From assembly GCA_946885905.1 (NCBI GenBank), contig CAMPHL010000026.1:1-12324 (forward strand): 12,324 nucleotides of DNA, given 5' to 3'. Positions 6,303-12,324 of the stretch are shown one piece after another; positions within the stretch are counted from its first letter, which is position 1, and each line of letters opens with the position of its first letter. Source of the stretch: an uncultured Pseudomonadota bacterium. GTDB taxonomy: Bacteria; Pseudomonadota; Gammaproteobacteria; Burkholderiales; Usitatibacteraceae. A program made the position numbers and the translations under genes. Under the pieces are notes generated by a model. The model ran no database searches. It saw nothing but the letters and a program-made list of their open reading frames with translations, and was not told where the DNA came from.

Positions 6303-7806
6303 CGGTGGGTCCCTTCGTGGACTTCGCGCGCCTGCGCGAGGTGATGTACGGGTACGCGAGGCCCAACGCGATGAAGGCGACGATGGCGATCGAGATCGGG
6401 CGCGTGAAGAACTCGGCCACCGGCTCGCCGCGCGCGTTGCCGATGAGGTAGCCGCGCACGAAGCCGGACTCGGCGATGGTGCCGAGGATGATGCCCAGCA
6501 CGATGGGCGAGGCGGTGAACCCGGCGCGGCCGGCGAGCCAGCCGAATATGCCCAGGGCCACCATCTGCTGTACCTCGTGGACGTTGTTGTGCACGGAGTA
6601 GCTGCCGATGATCGTGAGGAAGGCCACCGACGGGACCAGCACGGCCTTGGGGATCGAGACGATCGACTTGAAGGCATAGCGCCCGATCACCAGGCCGATG
6701 GGCAGCATCAGCACGGTGGCGAGGAAAAGGCCGTAGATGAAGGTGTAGACGATCTCGCTCTGCTCGTTGAACAGTTGCGGGCCGGTGCGGATGCCCTGGA
6801 CAAGCAGCGCGCCCAGGATCACCGCGTCCGGGGGCGTGCCCGGAATGCCCAGGACCAGGGTGGGGATGAAGCCGCCGCCCACGGTGGCGTTGTTCGACGA
6901 CTCGGTGGCGAGGATGCCGTCGGGCTCGCCCTGGCCGAACTTCTGGTGCGGCTTGGCGAGGCGCTTGGCTTCCGAGTAGGACACCAGCGATGCGATGGAG
7001 CCGCCCGCGCCCGGGAGGATTCCCACGACGGTGCCGATCACGGAGCTGCGCGCGATGTTCAAGCGCGAGGCCCACGAAATGCGCATCGCCTCCTTGAAGC
7101 GGAAGCCCGCCACCTGGTGCGTGAGTTTGAGGTGCGGGTCCGGCGTGGCCACCAGGTCGATCAACACCGGGATGCAATAAAGGCCGATCAGGGCCGCGAT
7201 TACGTCCAACCCTCCCAGCAGGCCCTGGAAGTCGCCGACGTAACGGATGTCCCCGCCCACCTCGGCCACGCCGATGGTGCCCAGCATCAGCCCCACGCAG
7301 CCGCCGATGAGCCCACGCAGCAGGCTGCCCTCCGAAAGGCTCGCGATCAGCGTGAGGCCGAAAATGGCGAGCCAGAAGTACTCGACCGGGCCGAACTTGA
7401 GGGCCACGTCGGCGAGCGGGGGCGCGAGCAGCAGCAGGAACGCCGCGCCCACGAGCCCGCCGATCACCGACGCCAGGCACGCGAGCGTGATGGCGAGGTC
7501 GCCGTCGCCCCTGCGCGCCATGGGATAGCCGTCGAACGTCGTGGCGATCGCCGACGGGGTGCCGGGGGTGTTGAGCAGCACCGCCGAGTACGCCCCGCCG
7601 TAGATGGCGCCGGTGTAGATCGCCCCCAGCGCGATCAGCGCCGAGGAGGGCGGCATGCCGAACGTGAACGGGACCAGGACGGCGACCGCCATGGTCGCCG
7701 TGAGGCCCGGAAGCGCGCCGATGATGGTGCCCGCGACGATGCCGCCAACGGCCAGCAGGACGTTGAACGGCGTGAGCGCCCCGAGCAGGTACTCGATGCC
7801 AGGCAT
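6295..7806 (-). CDS. tctA: Tripartite tricarboxylate transporter large permease TctA (503 aa)
   Basis: TctA is the main transmembrane subunit of the TTT importer, taking carboxylates from the TctC binding protein across the inner membrane. It is about 500 residues long, as usual, with around 11-12 hydrophobic helices. Both halves of the family's internal pseudo-repeat are clear: GALPGLTATMAVAVLVPFTF with NTPGTPSAIATTFDGYPMARRG (about residues 30-100), and GILPGAGGSIASLVSYSEAKR with SNNATVGGGFIPTLVLGIPGTPPDAVILGAL (about 263-335). The start at 7806 lies 9 bases after the tctC stop without a strong SD, suggesting coupling or re-initiation. The order here is C-A-B rather than the tctC-tctB-tctA order of the Salmonella prototype. 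Confidence 0.96.
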   Translation of the reverse strand: MPGIEYLLGALTPFNVLLAVGGIVAGTIIGALPGLTATMAVAVLVPFTFGMPPSSALIALGAIYTGAIYGGAYSAVLLNTPGTPSAIATTFDGYPMARRGDGDLAITLACLASVIGGLVGAAFLLLLAPPLADVALKFGPVEYFWLAIFGLTLIASLSEGSLLRGLIGGCVGLMLGTIGVAEVGGDIRYVGDFQGLLGGLDVIAALIGLYCIPVLIDLVATPDPHLKLTHQVAGFRFKEAMRISWASRLNIARSSVIGTVVGILPGAGGSIASLVSYSEAKRLAKPHQKFGQGEPDGILATESSNNATVGGGFIPTLVLGIPGTPPDAVILGALLVQGIRTGPQLFNEQSEIVYTFIYGLFLATVLMLPIGLVIGRYAFKSIVSIPKAVLVPSVAFLTIIGSYSVHNNVHEVQQMVALGIFGWLAGRAGFTASPIVLGIILGTIAESGFVRGYLIGNARGEPVAEFFTRPISIAIVAFIALGLAYPYITSRRRAKSTKGPTDE

Positions 7807-7815
7807 CGCGGAACG

Positions 7816-8772
7816 CTACTTCTTCGTGATGCCCATCTCCTTGGCGATGGCTTCGTACACCTTCTGCTGCTCCGCCATGAAGGCGTCCATCTTGTCCAGG
7901 CCGATGTCGACCATCGCGAATCCCTGGTCCTCCATCTTCTTCCTGAAGGCCGGATCCTTGTTGATCTTGCCGATCAGGTCCGAAACCTCCTTCTGGCGTG
8001 CCTTGGGCGTGGTGTTGGGGACCGCCAGGCCGCGATAGGCGCCGCTCACCAGGTCGAAGCCCGATTCCTTGAAGGTCGGGCAATCCGGCAGTGCCGGGTG
8101 GCGCTTTTCCATCGCCACGCCGAGGCAGCGCACCTTGTTGCCGAGCTGCGTTCCGACCGTGGTGTAGCTCCAGGCGCCCGCAACGTGCTTGCCGAGGAGG
8201 GCCGTGTTCGACTCCCCCGTGCCCTTCGAGGGGATGTAGGTGGTCGTGATGCCGGCGAGCTTGTCGAAGCGGCGCTGCGCCAGGTGGTTCGCGGAGTTGG
8301 TGCCCGAGCCCGTGAAAGTGATCGTGCCGGGCGCCTTCTTGGCGGCGGCGATCAGGTCCTTCAGGGTCTTGTGCGGGCTGTCGGCGGTGACCATGATCGC
8401 ATCCGGCGTGTAATGGAACCAGTACACGTTGGCGAGCTCTTTCGTCTTGTAGCCCACGTCCTTCTGCAGCGGCTGCAGGATGATGTGGGGCAGGTTGGTG
8501 CCGATGATCGTGTAGCCGTCGCCGGGCGCGCTGTTGATCTGCGACCAGGCGGCCGCCCCGCCGGCGCCCGCCTTGTACTGGATGGCGACGCTTTGCCCGG
8601 CAATGCTCTTGAAGAACGGCTCCTGCAGCCGCGCGGACACGTCGGACTCGCCGCCCGGGCCGAACGCGATGATGTAGTTGATGGTCTTATCGGGATATGC
8701 GGCGACGGCGATTCCCGCCACGGCGGCCGCGGCTGCGGCGATACCGGCGATGGTCCTGGCAACGGGTTTCAT
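7816..8772 (-). CDS. tctC: Tripartite tricarboxylate transporter substrate-binding protein TctC (Bug family, 318 aa)
   Basis: This periplasmic receptor binds a carboxylate ligand and delivers it to TctA/TctB. Residues 1-25 are a signal peptide (alanine-rich core, cleavage after VAA, mature start YPDKTI). The Bug-fold landmarks follow: YPDKTINYIIAFGPGGESD (ligand-loop region), VAIQYKAGAGGAAAWSQI, GYTIIGTNLPH, DSPHKTLKDLIAAAKK, FTGSGTNSANHL, YIPSKGTGES and CPTFKESGFDLVSGAYRGLAVP. The mature protein has two cysteines in a CLGVAMEKRHPALPDC segment. The start at 8772 has GAGGAG (8786-8781) at 8-base spacing. Citrate, other dicarboxylates or tricarboxylates and aromatic acids (terephthalate TphC) are known ligands of this family, so the substrate stays open. 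It is divergent from hpd. Confidence 0.95.
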   Translation of the reverse strand: MKPVARTIAGIAAAAAAVAGIAVAAYPDKTINYIIAFGPGGESDVSARLQEPFFKSIAGQSVAIQYKAGAGGAAAWSQINSAPGDGYTIIGTNLPHIILQPLQKDVGYKTKELANVYWFHYTPDAIMVTADSPHKTLKDLIAAAKKAPGTITFTGSGTNSANHLAQRRFDKLAGITTTYIPSKGTGESNTALLGKHVAGAWSYTTVGTQLGNKVRCLGVAMEKRHPALPDCPTFKESGFDLVSGAYRGLAVPNTTPKARQKEVSDLIGKINKDPAFRKKMEDQGFAMVDIGLDKMDAFMAEQQKVYEAIAKEMGITKK

Positions 8773-8953
8773 GCGAGCTTCTCCTCTTGCGGTTTGATTT
8801 GGCCGGAGCGCCGCGATTGTGCCCGCCTGGGGCTGCGGCTCGTCGACGCCGGATCGCGGCGTCCCCCGTATTCTGCAATAAGACGCCCGCCCGTGACGAT
8901 GTCGCCCGGGTGGGGCGGCGTAAAATCGCGCCATCGACCGCGAAAGGAACAGC
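8773..8953. promoter_or_regulatory. Divergent regulatory region between tctC and hpd
   Basis: This 181-base gap separates two divergent catabolic or uptake operons. On the hpd side TAAAAT (8921-8926) is a good -10 candidate 28 bases before the ATG. The expected -35 position (8898-8903, GATGTC) is poor, so an activator may be needed. On the tctC side CACAAT (minus 8821-8816) is a possible -10 without a clear -35. No regulator gene lies in the window. I see no coding potential here. Confidence 0.4.
8845..8863. repeat. Perfect 7-bp inverted repeat in the tctC-hpd gap (operator candidate)
   Basis: GACGCCG and CGGCGTC flank the 5-base spacer GATCG. The repeat lies roughly in the middle of the divergent gap, upstream of the hpd -10 candidate and upstream of the tctC -10 candidate. 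It could be a regulator-binding palindrome or a chance GC palindrome, which is common at this base composition. Confidence 0.3.
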
Positions 8954-10027
8954 ATGCAGGCCACCGACAATCCCATGGGCACCGACGGCTTCGAGTTCGT
9001 CGAGTACACCGCGCCCGATCCGCAGCAGCTCGGGGCGCTGTTCGAGCAGATGGGCTTCACCGCCGTCGCGCGCCACCGCTCGAAGGACGTGATCCTCTAT
9101 CGCCAGGGGCGCATCAACTTCATCGTGAACCGCGAGCCCGACAGCTTCGCGCAGTCGTTCGCGCGCGTGCACGGGCCTTCCGCTTGCGCCTTCGCGATCC
9201 GCGTGAAGGACGCCGCGCACGCCTACGAGCGCGCCCTCGAGCTGGGCGCGAAGCCTTTCCAGGGCAAGGTCGGCCCGATGGAGCTCAACATCCCGGCGAT
9301 CCGCGGCATCGGCGACAGCCTGATCTACCTCGTCGACCGCTACCCGGGCAACGGCGGCGAGCTCTCGATCTACGACGTGGACTTCAAGCCGATCGCAGGC
9401 GTCGCCCAGCTGCCGCAGGGTGCGGGCCTGCTCGAGATCGACCACCTCACGCACAACGTCTACGGCGGTCGCATGGACGTGTGGGCCCGGTTCTACGAGA
9501 AGCTCTTCAACTTCCGCGAGATCCGCTACTTCGACATCCAGGGCAGGAAGACGGGCCTCACGTCGCGGGCGCTCACCAGCCCGTGCGGCAAGATCCGCAT
9601 CCCGATCAACGAGCCCTCCGACACCAAGAGCCAGATCCAGGAGTACCTCGACGCCTACCACGGCGAGGGCATCCAGCACATAGCGCTTTCCAGCGCGGAC
9701 ATCTTCGAGACCGTGGAGACGCTGCGCGCGCGCGAGGTCAAGTTCCTCGACACGCCGGATGCCTATTACGACCGCGTCGACGCGCGCGTGAAGGACCACG
9801 GCGAGGACCTCGAGCGCATGCGCAGGAACCGGATCCTGCTCGACGGCGAGGGCGTGGACAAGGACGACCACGAGGACAAGCTGCTGCAGATCTTCACGGC
9901 CAACGTGATCGGCCCGATCTTCTTCGAGATCATCCAGCGCAAGGGCAACGAGGGATTCGGGGAGGGCAACTTCCGCGCGCTCTTCGAAAGCATCGAGGCC
10001 GACCAGATCGCTCGGGGGGTCGTGTAG
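8954..10027 (+). CDS. hpd: 4-hydroxyphenylpyruvate dioxygenase (357 aa)
   Basis: This non-haem Fe(II) enzyme converts 4-hydroxyphenylpyruvate and O2 to homogentisate and CO2 in tyrosine/phenylalanine breakdown. It has the two vicinal-oxygen-chelate halves of a bacterial HPPD and the usual 357-residue length. The iron ligands are all present: His164 in DHLTHNV, His242 in GIQHIALSS and Glu325 in GPIFFEIIQRKGNEGFGEGNFRALFESIE, followed by the C-terminal lid helix. The N-terminal half has GFEFVEYTAPDP and GIGDSLIYLVDRY. The ATG at 8954 has AAAGGA (8943-8948) 5 bases upstream; an internal Met8 (NPMGTDGF) is a less likely start. It leads the hpd-hmgA-fah operon, though a large inverted repeat separates it from hmgA. 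Confidence 0.97.
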   Translation: MQATDNPMGTDGFEFVEYTAPDPQQLGALFEQMGFTAVARHRSKDVILYRQGRINFIVNREPDSFAQSFARVHGPSACAFAIRVKDAAHAYERALELGAKPFQGKVGPMELNIPAIRGIGDSLIYLVDRYPGNGGELSIYDVDFKPIAGVAQLPQGAGLLEIDHLTHNVYGGRMDVWARFYEKLFNFREIRYFDIQGRKTGLTSRALTSPCGKIRIPINEPSDTKSQIQEYLDAYHGEGIQHIALSSADIFETVETLRAREVKFLDTPDAYYDRVDARVKDHGEDLERMRRNRILLDGEGVDKDDHEDKLLQIFTANVIGPIFFEIIQRKGNEGFGEGNFRALFESIEADQIARGVV

Positions 10028-10044
10028 CGGAATGATGCGAGCAC

Positions 10045-10218
10045 CAAACCTTTGGAACACGGATGAAACGGATGAATCGGATGGACACGGATAACGCCAA
10101 GATGTTTTACCCGTGGACTATTCGTGTGGGCGCCAAGCTTCAGGCACGGACCTTGAATCGCCTTTGCCTTATCCGTGTTCATCCGATTCATCCGTTTCAT
10201 CCGTGTTCCAAAGGTTTG
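10045..10218. repeat. Large near-perfect inverted repeat (50-base arms, 74-base loop) between hpd and hmgA
   Basis: Arms 10045-10094 and 10169-10218 are reverse complements with one exception, G10084 opposite T10179, which would be a G-U pair in RNA. Each arm consists of four head-to-tail units. On the left these are GAACACGGAT, GAAACGGAT, GAATCGGAT and GGACACGGAT (10055-10092), and on the right ATCCGTGTTC, ATCCGATTC, ATCCGTTTC and ATCCGTGTTC (10171-10208). They are capped by AAACCTTTG/CAAAGGTTT. The loop (10095-10168) has no ORF I can support and no T-run follows the stem, so it is not a standard intrinsic terminator. Similar GGATGAAxCGGAT repeats occur in unrelated environmental genomes, as far as I recall, which points to a mobile REP/MITE-like element. 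I see no target-site duplication. Confidence 0.9.
10210..10214 (+). promoter_or_regulatory. Probable hmgA Shine-Dalgarno located inside the hairpin stem
   Basis: AAAGG is the only SD-like string before the hmgA ATG (10227), at a long 12-base spacing. It lies in the right arm of the inverted repeat and would pair with CCTTT (10049-10053) of the left arm, hiding it whenever the full stem forms in the hpd-hmgA transcript. Confidence 0.4.
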
Positions 10219-10226
10219 CTGTCCAC

Positions 10227-11540
10227 ATGAACGACACGGTTTCCACCACGGCGCTCAGGTACCTGTCCGGCTTCGGCGCGCACCACGAGACCGAAGCGGT
10301 GCCGGGCGCGCTGCCGGTGGGGCAGAACTCGCCGCAGAAGGTGCCCTTCGGGCTGTACGCCGAGCAGCTCTCGGGCACGTCCTTCACGACGCCGCGGGCG
10401 CACAACCTGCGCTCGTGGCTGTATCGCCTGCGTCCTTCCGCGATGCACGCGCCGTTCAGCCGCATCCCCGACGGGCTGCTGCGCACCGCGCCGTGCCTCG
10501 AGGCCGAGTGCTCGCCCAATCGCCTGCGCTGGTCGCCGCTCGCCGCGCCGGAGTCGCCGACCGATTTCCTCGAGGGCCTCGTCACCCTCGCGACGGCGGG
10601 CGACGCGCGCACGCAGCAAGGTTGCGCAGCCCACGTGTACGTGGCCAACCGCTCGATGGAGGAGCGGCGCTTCTGCTACGACGCCGACGGCGAGCTGCTG
10701 GTGGTGCCGCAGGAGGGGGCGCTCACGTTCGCGACCGAAATGGGACGGCTGCTGGTGCAGCCCGGCGAGATCGCCGTGATCCCGCGCGGCATCCGCTTCC
10801 GCGTGGAGATAGCCGCCGGGCTCGTGCGCGGCTACGTGTGCGAGAACTACGGCGCGGCACTGCGCCTTCCCGACCTGGGCCCGATCGGCTCCAACGGGCT
10901 CGCCAGCCCGCGCGACTTCCTCGCGCCCGTGGCCGATTTCGAGGACCGCGACGCGCCCACGCAGGTCATCGCGAAGTTCAACGGCCACCTCTGGCAAGCC
11001 CTGCTCGACCACTCCCCGCTCGACGTGGTCGCGTGGCATGGCAACTACCATCCCTACAAGTACCCGCTCTCGCGCTTCAACACCATCAACACGGTGAGCT
11101 TCGACCATCCCGACCCGTCGATCTTCACCGTCCTCACCGCGCCATCCGACACGCCCGGGATGGCGAACGTGGATTTCGTGATCTTCCCGCCGCGCTGGAT
11201 GGTGGCCGAGGGCACCTTCCGGCCGCCGTACTTCCACCGCAACGTGATGAGCGAGTTCATGGGCCTGGTGCACGGCGAGTACGACGCGAAGAAGGGCGGC
11301 TTCGTGCCCGGCGCAGCCAGCCTGCACAACGCGATGTCGGCCCACGGCCCCGACCATGCCTCGTACGAGAAGGCCGTGGGCGCCGATCTGAAGCCCCAGT
11401 ACCTCGAGGGCACGCTCGCCTTCATGTTCGAGGGCCGCCACGTGTTCGAGCCGACGGCCCACGCGCTCGCCTCGCCCGCGCTCGATCGCGAGTACGACGC
11501 GGCCTGGGGCGGATTTCCCAAGGCGCCGGTGCCGGGATGA
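10227..11540 (+). CDS. hmgA: Homogentisate 1,2-dioxygenase (437 aa)
   Basis: HmgA is an Fe(II) ring-cleavage dioxygenase that opens homogentisate to maleylacetoacetate. Family landmarks include RYLSGFG near the start, [30 protein letters not shown], the cupin core [39 protein letters not shown] and [27 protein letters not shown]. The iron ligands match human HGD His335, Glu341 and His371: here His337, Glu343 and His373 (AHGPD). The acid/base His292 matches His294 ([13 protein letters not shown]). Length is normal. The frame is open back to 10113, but that extension would be read from the inverted repeat and is not HmgA-like; the ATG at 10227, just after the repeat, is preferred. Its stop overlaps the next start (ATGA). 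Confidence 0.97.
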   Translation: MNDTVSTTALRYLSGFGAHHETEAVPGALPVGQNSPQKVPFGLYAEQLSGTSFTTPRAHNLRSWLYRLRPSAMHAPFSRIPDGLLRTAPCLEAECSPNRLRWSPLAAPESPTDFLEGLVTLATAGDARTQQGCAAHVYVANRSMEERRFCYDADGELLVVPQEGALTFATEMGRLLVQPGEIAVIPRGIRFRVEIAAGLVRGYVCENYGAALRLPDLGPIGSNGLASPRDFLAPVADFEDRDAPTQVIAKFNGHLWQALLDHSPLDVVAWHGNYHPYKYPLSRFNTINTVSFDHPDPSIFTVLTAPSDTPGMANVDFVIFPPRWMVAEGTFRPPYFHRNVMSEFMGLVHGEYDAKKGGFVPGAASLHNAMSAHGPDHASYEKAVGADLKPQYLEGTLAFMFEGRHVFEPTAHALASPALDREYDAAWGGFPKAPVPG

Positions 11541-12324
11541 AGCTGGCCTCCCTCAAGGGTCCCGGGCGCGACGGCACCCTGTGCGTGGTCTCGCGCGACC
11601 TCGCCCGGGCGGCGAAGGTCGATGGCATCGCACCCACCCTGCAGCAGGCGCTGGAGAACTGGCCCGCGGCCGAGGCGAAGCTGCGCGACGCGTTCGAGTC
11701 GCTGCAGGGAGGCCACGAGCGCCACGCCTTCGACTTGCAGGAGGCGCTCACCGCCGGCCGCATCGGCCCGCCGCTCCCGCGTGCGTACGAATGGCTCGAC
11801 GGCTCGGCCTACCTCACGCACGTCGAGCGCGTGCGCCGCGCGCGCAACGACAAGGTGCCGGAGAGCTTCTACAGCGATCCGCTCATGTACCAGGGCGGCG
11901 CGGGAAGCATGATGGGACCGCGCGACCCCATCCGCGTCCACTCGGAAGACTGGGGCGTCGATCTCGAGGGCGAGGTGGTCGCCATCGTGGGCGACGTGCC
12001 GATGGGAGCCAGCCCCGCGCAGGCCTCGGCCGCGGTTCGGCTGCTCACGCTCGTGAACGACGTGTCGTTCCGCCGCCTCATCCCGGCCGAGCTCGCCAAG
12101 GGCTTCGGCTTCGTGCACGGGAAGGGCGCGAACGCGCTGGCGCCGGTCGCATGCACGCCGGACGAGCTGGGCGACGCCTGGCGCGACGGCAAGGTGCACC
12201 TGAAGCTCGAGTGCCACGTGAACGGCCAGCGGCTCGGGGATCCCAACGCGGGCGTCGACGCGACCTTCAGCCTGCACGACCTCATCGCGCACGCGGCGAG
12301 GACCCGGGACCTCCCCGCCGGCAC
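11537..12324 (+). CDS. Fumarylacetoacetate hydrolase family protein, 3' truncated by window end
   Basis: By position this is the last step of the homogentisate pathway, cleaving fumarylacetoacetate to fumarate and acetoacetate. About 262 codons are visible with no stop. The FAH-fold metal site is seen as [10 protein letters not shown] (Glu144, Glu146) and NDVSFR (Asp175, with Arg179), equivalent to mouse FAH Glu199, Glu201, Asp233 and Arg237. Lys196 in [11 protein letters not shown] matches mouse Lys253. Aligned on FYS ([10 protein letters not shown]), the mouse Asp126 and His133 positions are Ser and Met, so this belongs to the shorter bacterial FAH-like group rather than the animal type. 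It starts at 11537 inside the hmgA stop (ATGA) without a strong SD. A maleylacetoacetate isomerase is not seen in the window; it may lie downstream. Confidence 0.93.
   Translation, partial: MKLASLKGPGRDGTLCVVSRDLARAAKVDGIAPTLQQALENWPAAEAKLRDAFESLQGGHERHAFDLQEALTAGRIGPPLPRAYEWLDGSAYLTHVERVRRARNDKVPESFYSDPLMYQGGAGSMMGPRDPIRVHSEDWGVDLEGEVVAIVGDVPMGASPAQASAAVRLLTLVNDVSFRRLIPAELAKGFGFVHGKGANALAPVACTPDELGDAWRDGKVHLKLECHVNGQRLGDPNAGVDATFSLHDLIAHAARTRDLPAG

Noticed and set aside
6577..10035. Plus-strand open frame of 1152 codons opposite tctA/tctC and into hpd
   Set aside because: Low-complexity Arg/Asp/Gly/Ala composition and complete overlap with well-supported tctA, tctC and hpd mark it as a shadow.
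9766..10200. Minus-strand ORF starting with [11 protein letters not shown] in the hpd-hmgA gap
   Set aside because: The N-terminus is the period-9 inverted repeat and the rest is antisense to hpd with no protein-like features.
10045..10218. Intrinsic terminator for hpd
   Set aside because: The stem is far too long, the loop is 74 bases, and no U-tract follows the right arm. A factor-dependent effect is possible but not shown.
10113..10226. N-terminal extension of HmgA by 38 residues
   Set aside because: It would be encoded by the hairpin loop and right arm. HmgA homology begins after the ATG at 10227, and no SD precedes 10113.
10197..12292. Long minus-strand ORFs opposite hmgA and the FAH gene
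   Set aside because: They are antisense to genes with complete catalytic motifs and have typical GC-shadow composition.

Overview
The window is GC-rich with densely packed genes. Its gene content suggests a betaproteobacterium, probably Burkholderiales or a nearby environmental lineage: a TctC (Bug-family) transporter, an Opp/Dpp-type peptide ABC operon, a bacterial HPPD/HmgA/FAH operon and REP-like GC-rich palindromes. This placement is an inference from gene families and codon use; there is no rRNA or tRNA to confirm it. I see no phage, insertion sequence, CRISPR or plasmid genes.

Region 1 (1-5056, minus strand) is a peptide/nickel-type ABC transporter operon. In transcription order it holds a periplasmic solute-binding protein (5056-3476), a REP-like multi-hairpin spacer, two permeases (3400-2405 and 2405-1425), a small unidentified exported protein (1414-1013) and an ATP-binding subunit (1016 to beyond position 1). 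All junctions after the REP element are tightly coupled (TGATG overlap, SD inside the previous stop region, ATGA overlap). The ATPase has an extra N-terminal segment that appears to be built from a repeat or palindrome.

Region 2 (5126-5827, plus) is a free-standing alanyl-tRNA editing protein (AlaX). It is divergent from the ABC operon across 69 bases that hold AT-rich -10-like sequences.

Region 3 (8772-5841, minus) is a tripartite tricarboxylate transporter operon in the order tctC-tctA-tctB. It converges on alaX with only 13 bases between the stops.

Region 4 (8954-12324, plus) is the homogentisate branch of tyrosine/phenylalanine catabolism: hpd (4-hydroxyphenylpyruvate to homogentisate), hmgA (homogentisate to maleylacetoacetate) and a fumarylacetoacetase-family gene cut by the window end. 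hpd and hmgA are separated by 199 bases dominated by a near-perfect inverted repeat (two 50-base arms with one mismatch, 74-base loop). The arms consist of four 9-10 base repeats, and the right arm ends in the only Shine-Dalgarno-like sequence in front of hmgA. This is the most unusual structure in the window.

Overall this is a catabolic and uptake neighbourhood: peptide uptake, carboxylate uptake and aromatic amino acid degradation. I found no clearly new protein system. The most promising items are the giant hairpin inside the homogentisate operon, the unknown exported protein embedded in the ABC operon, and the repeat-derived N-terminus of the ATPase.
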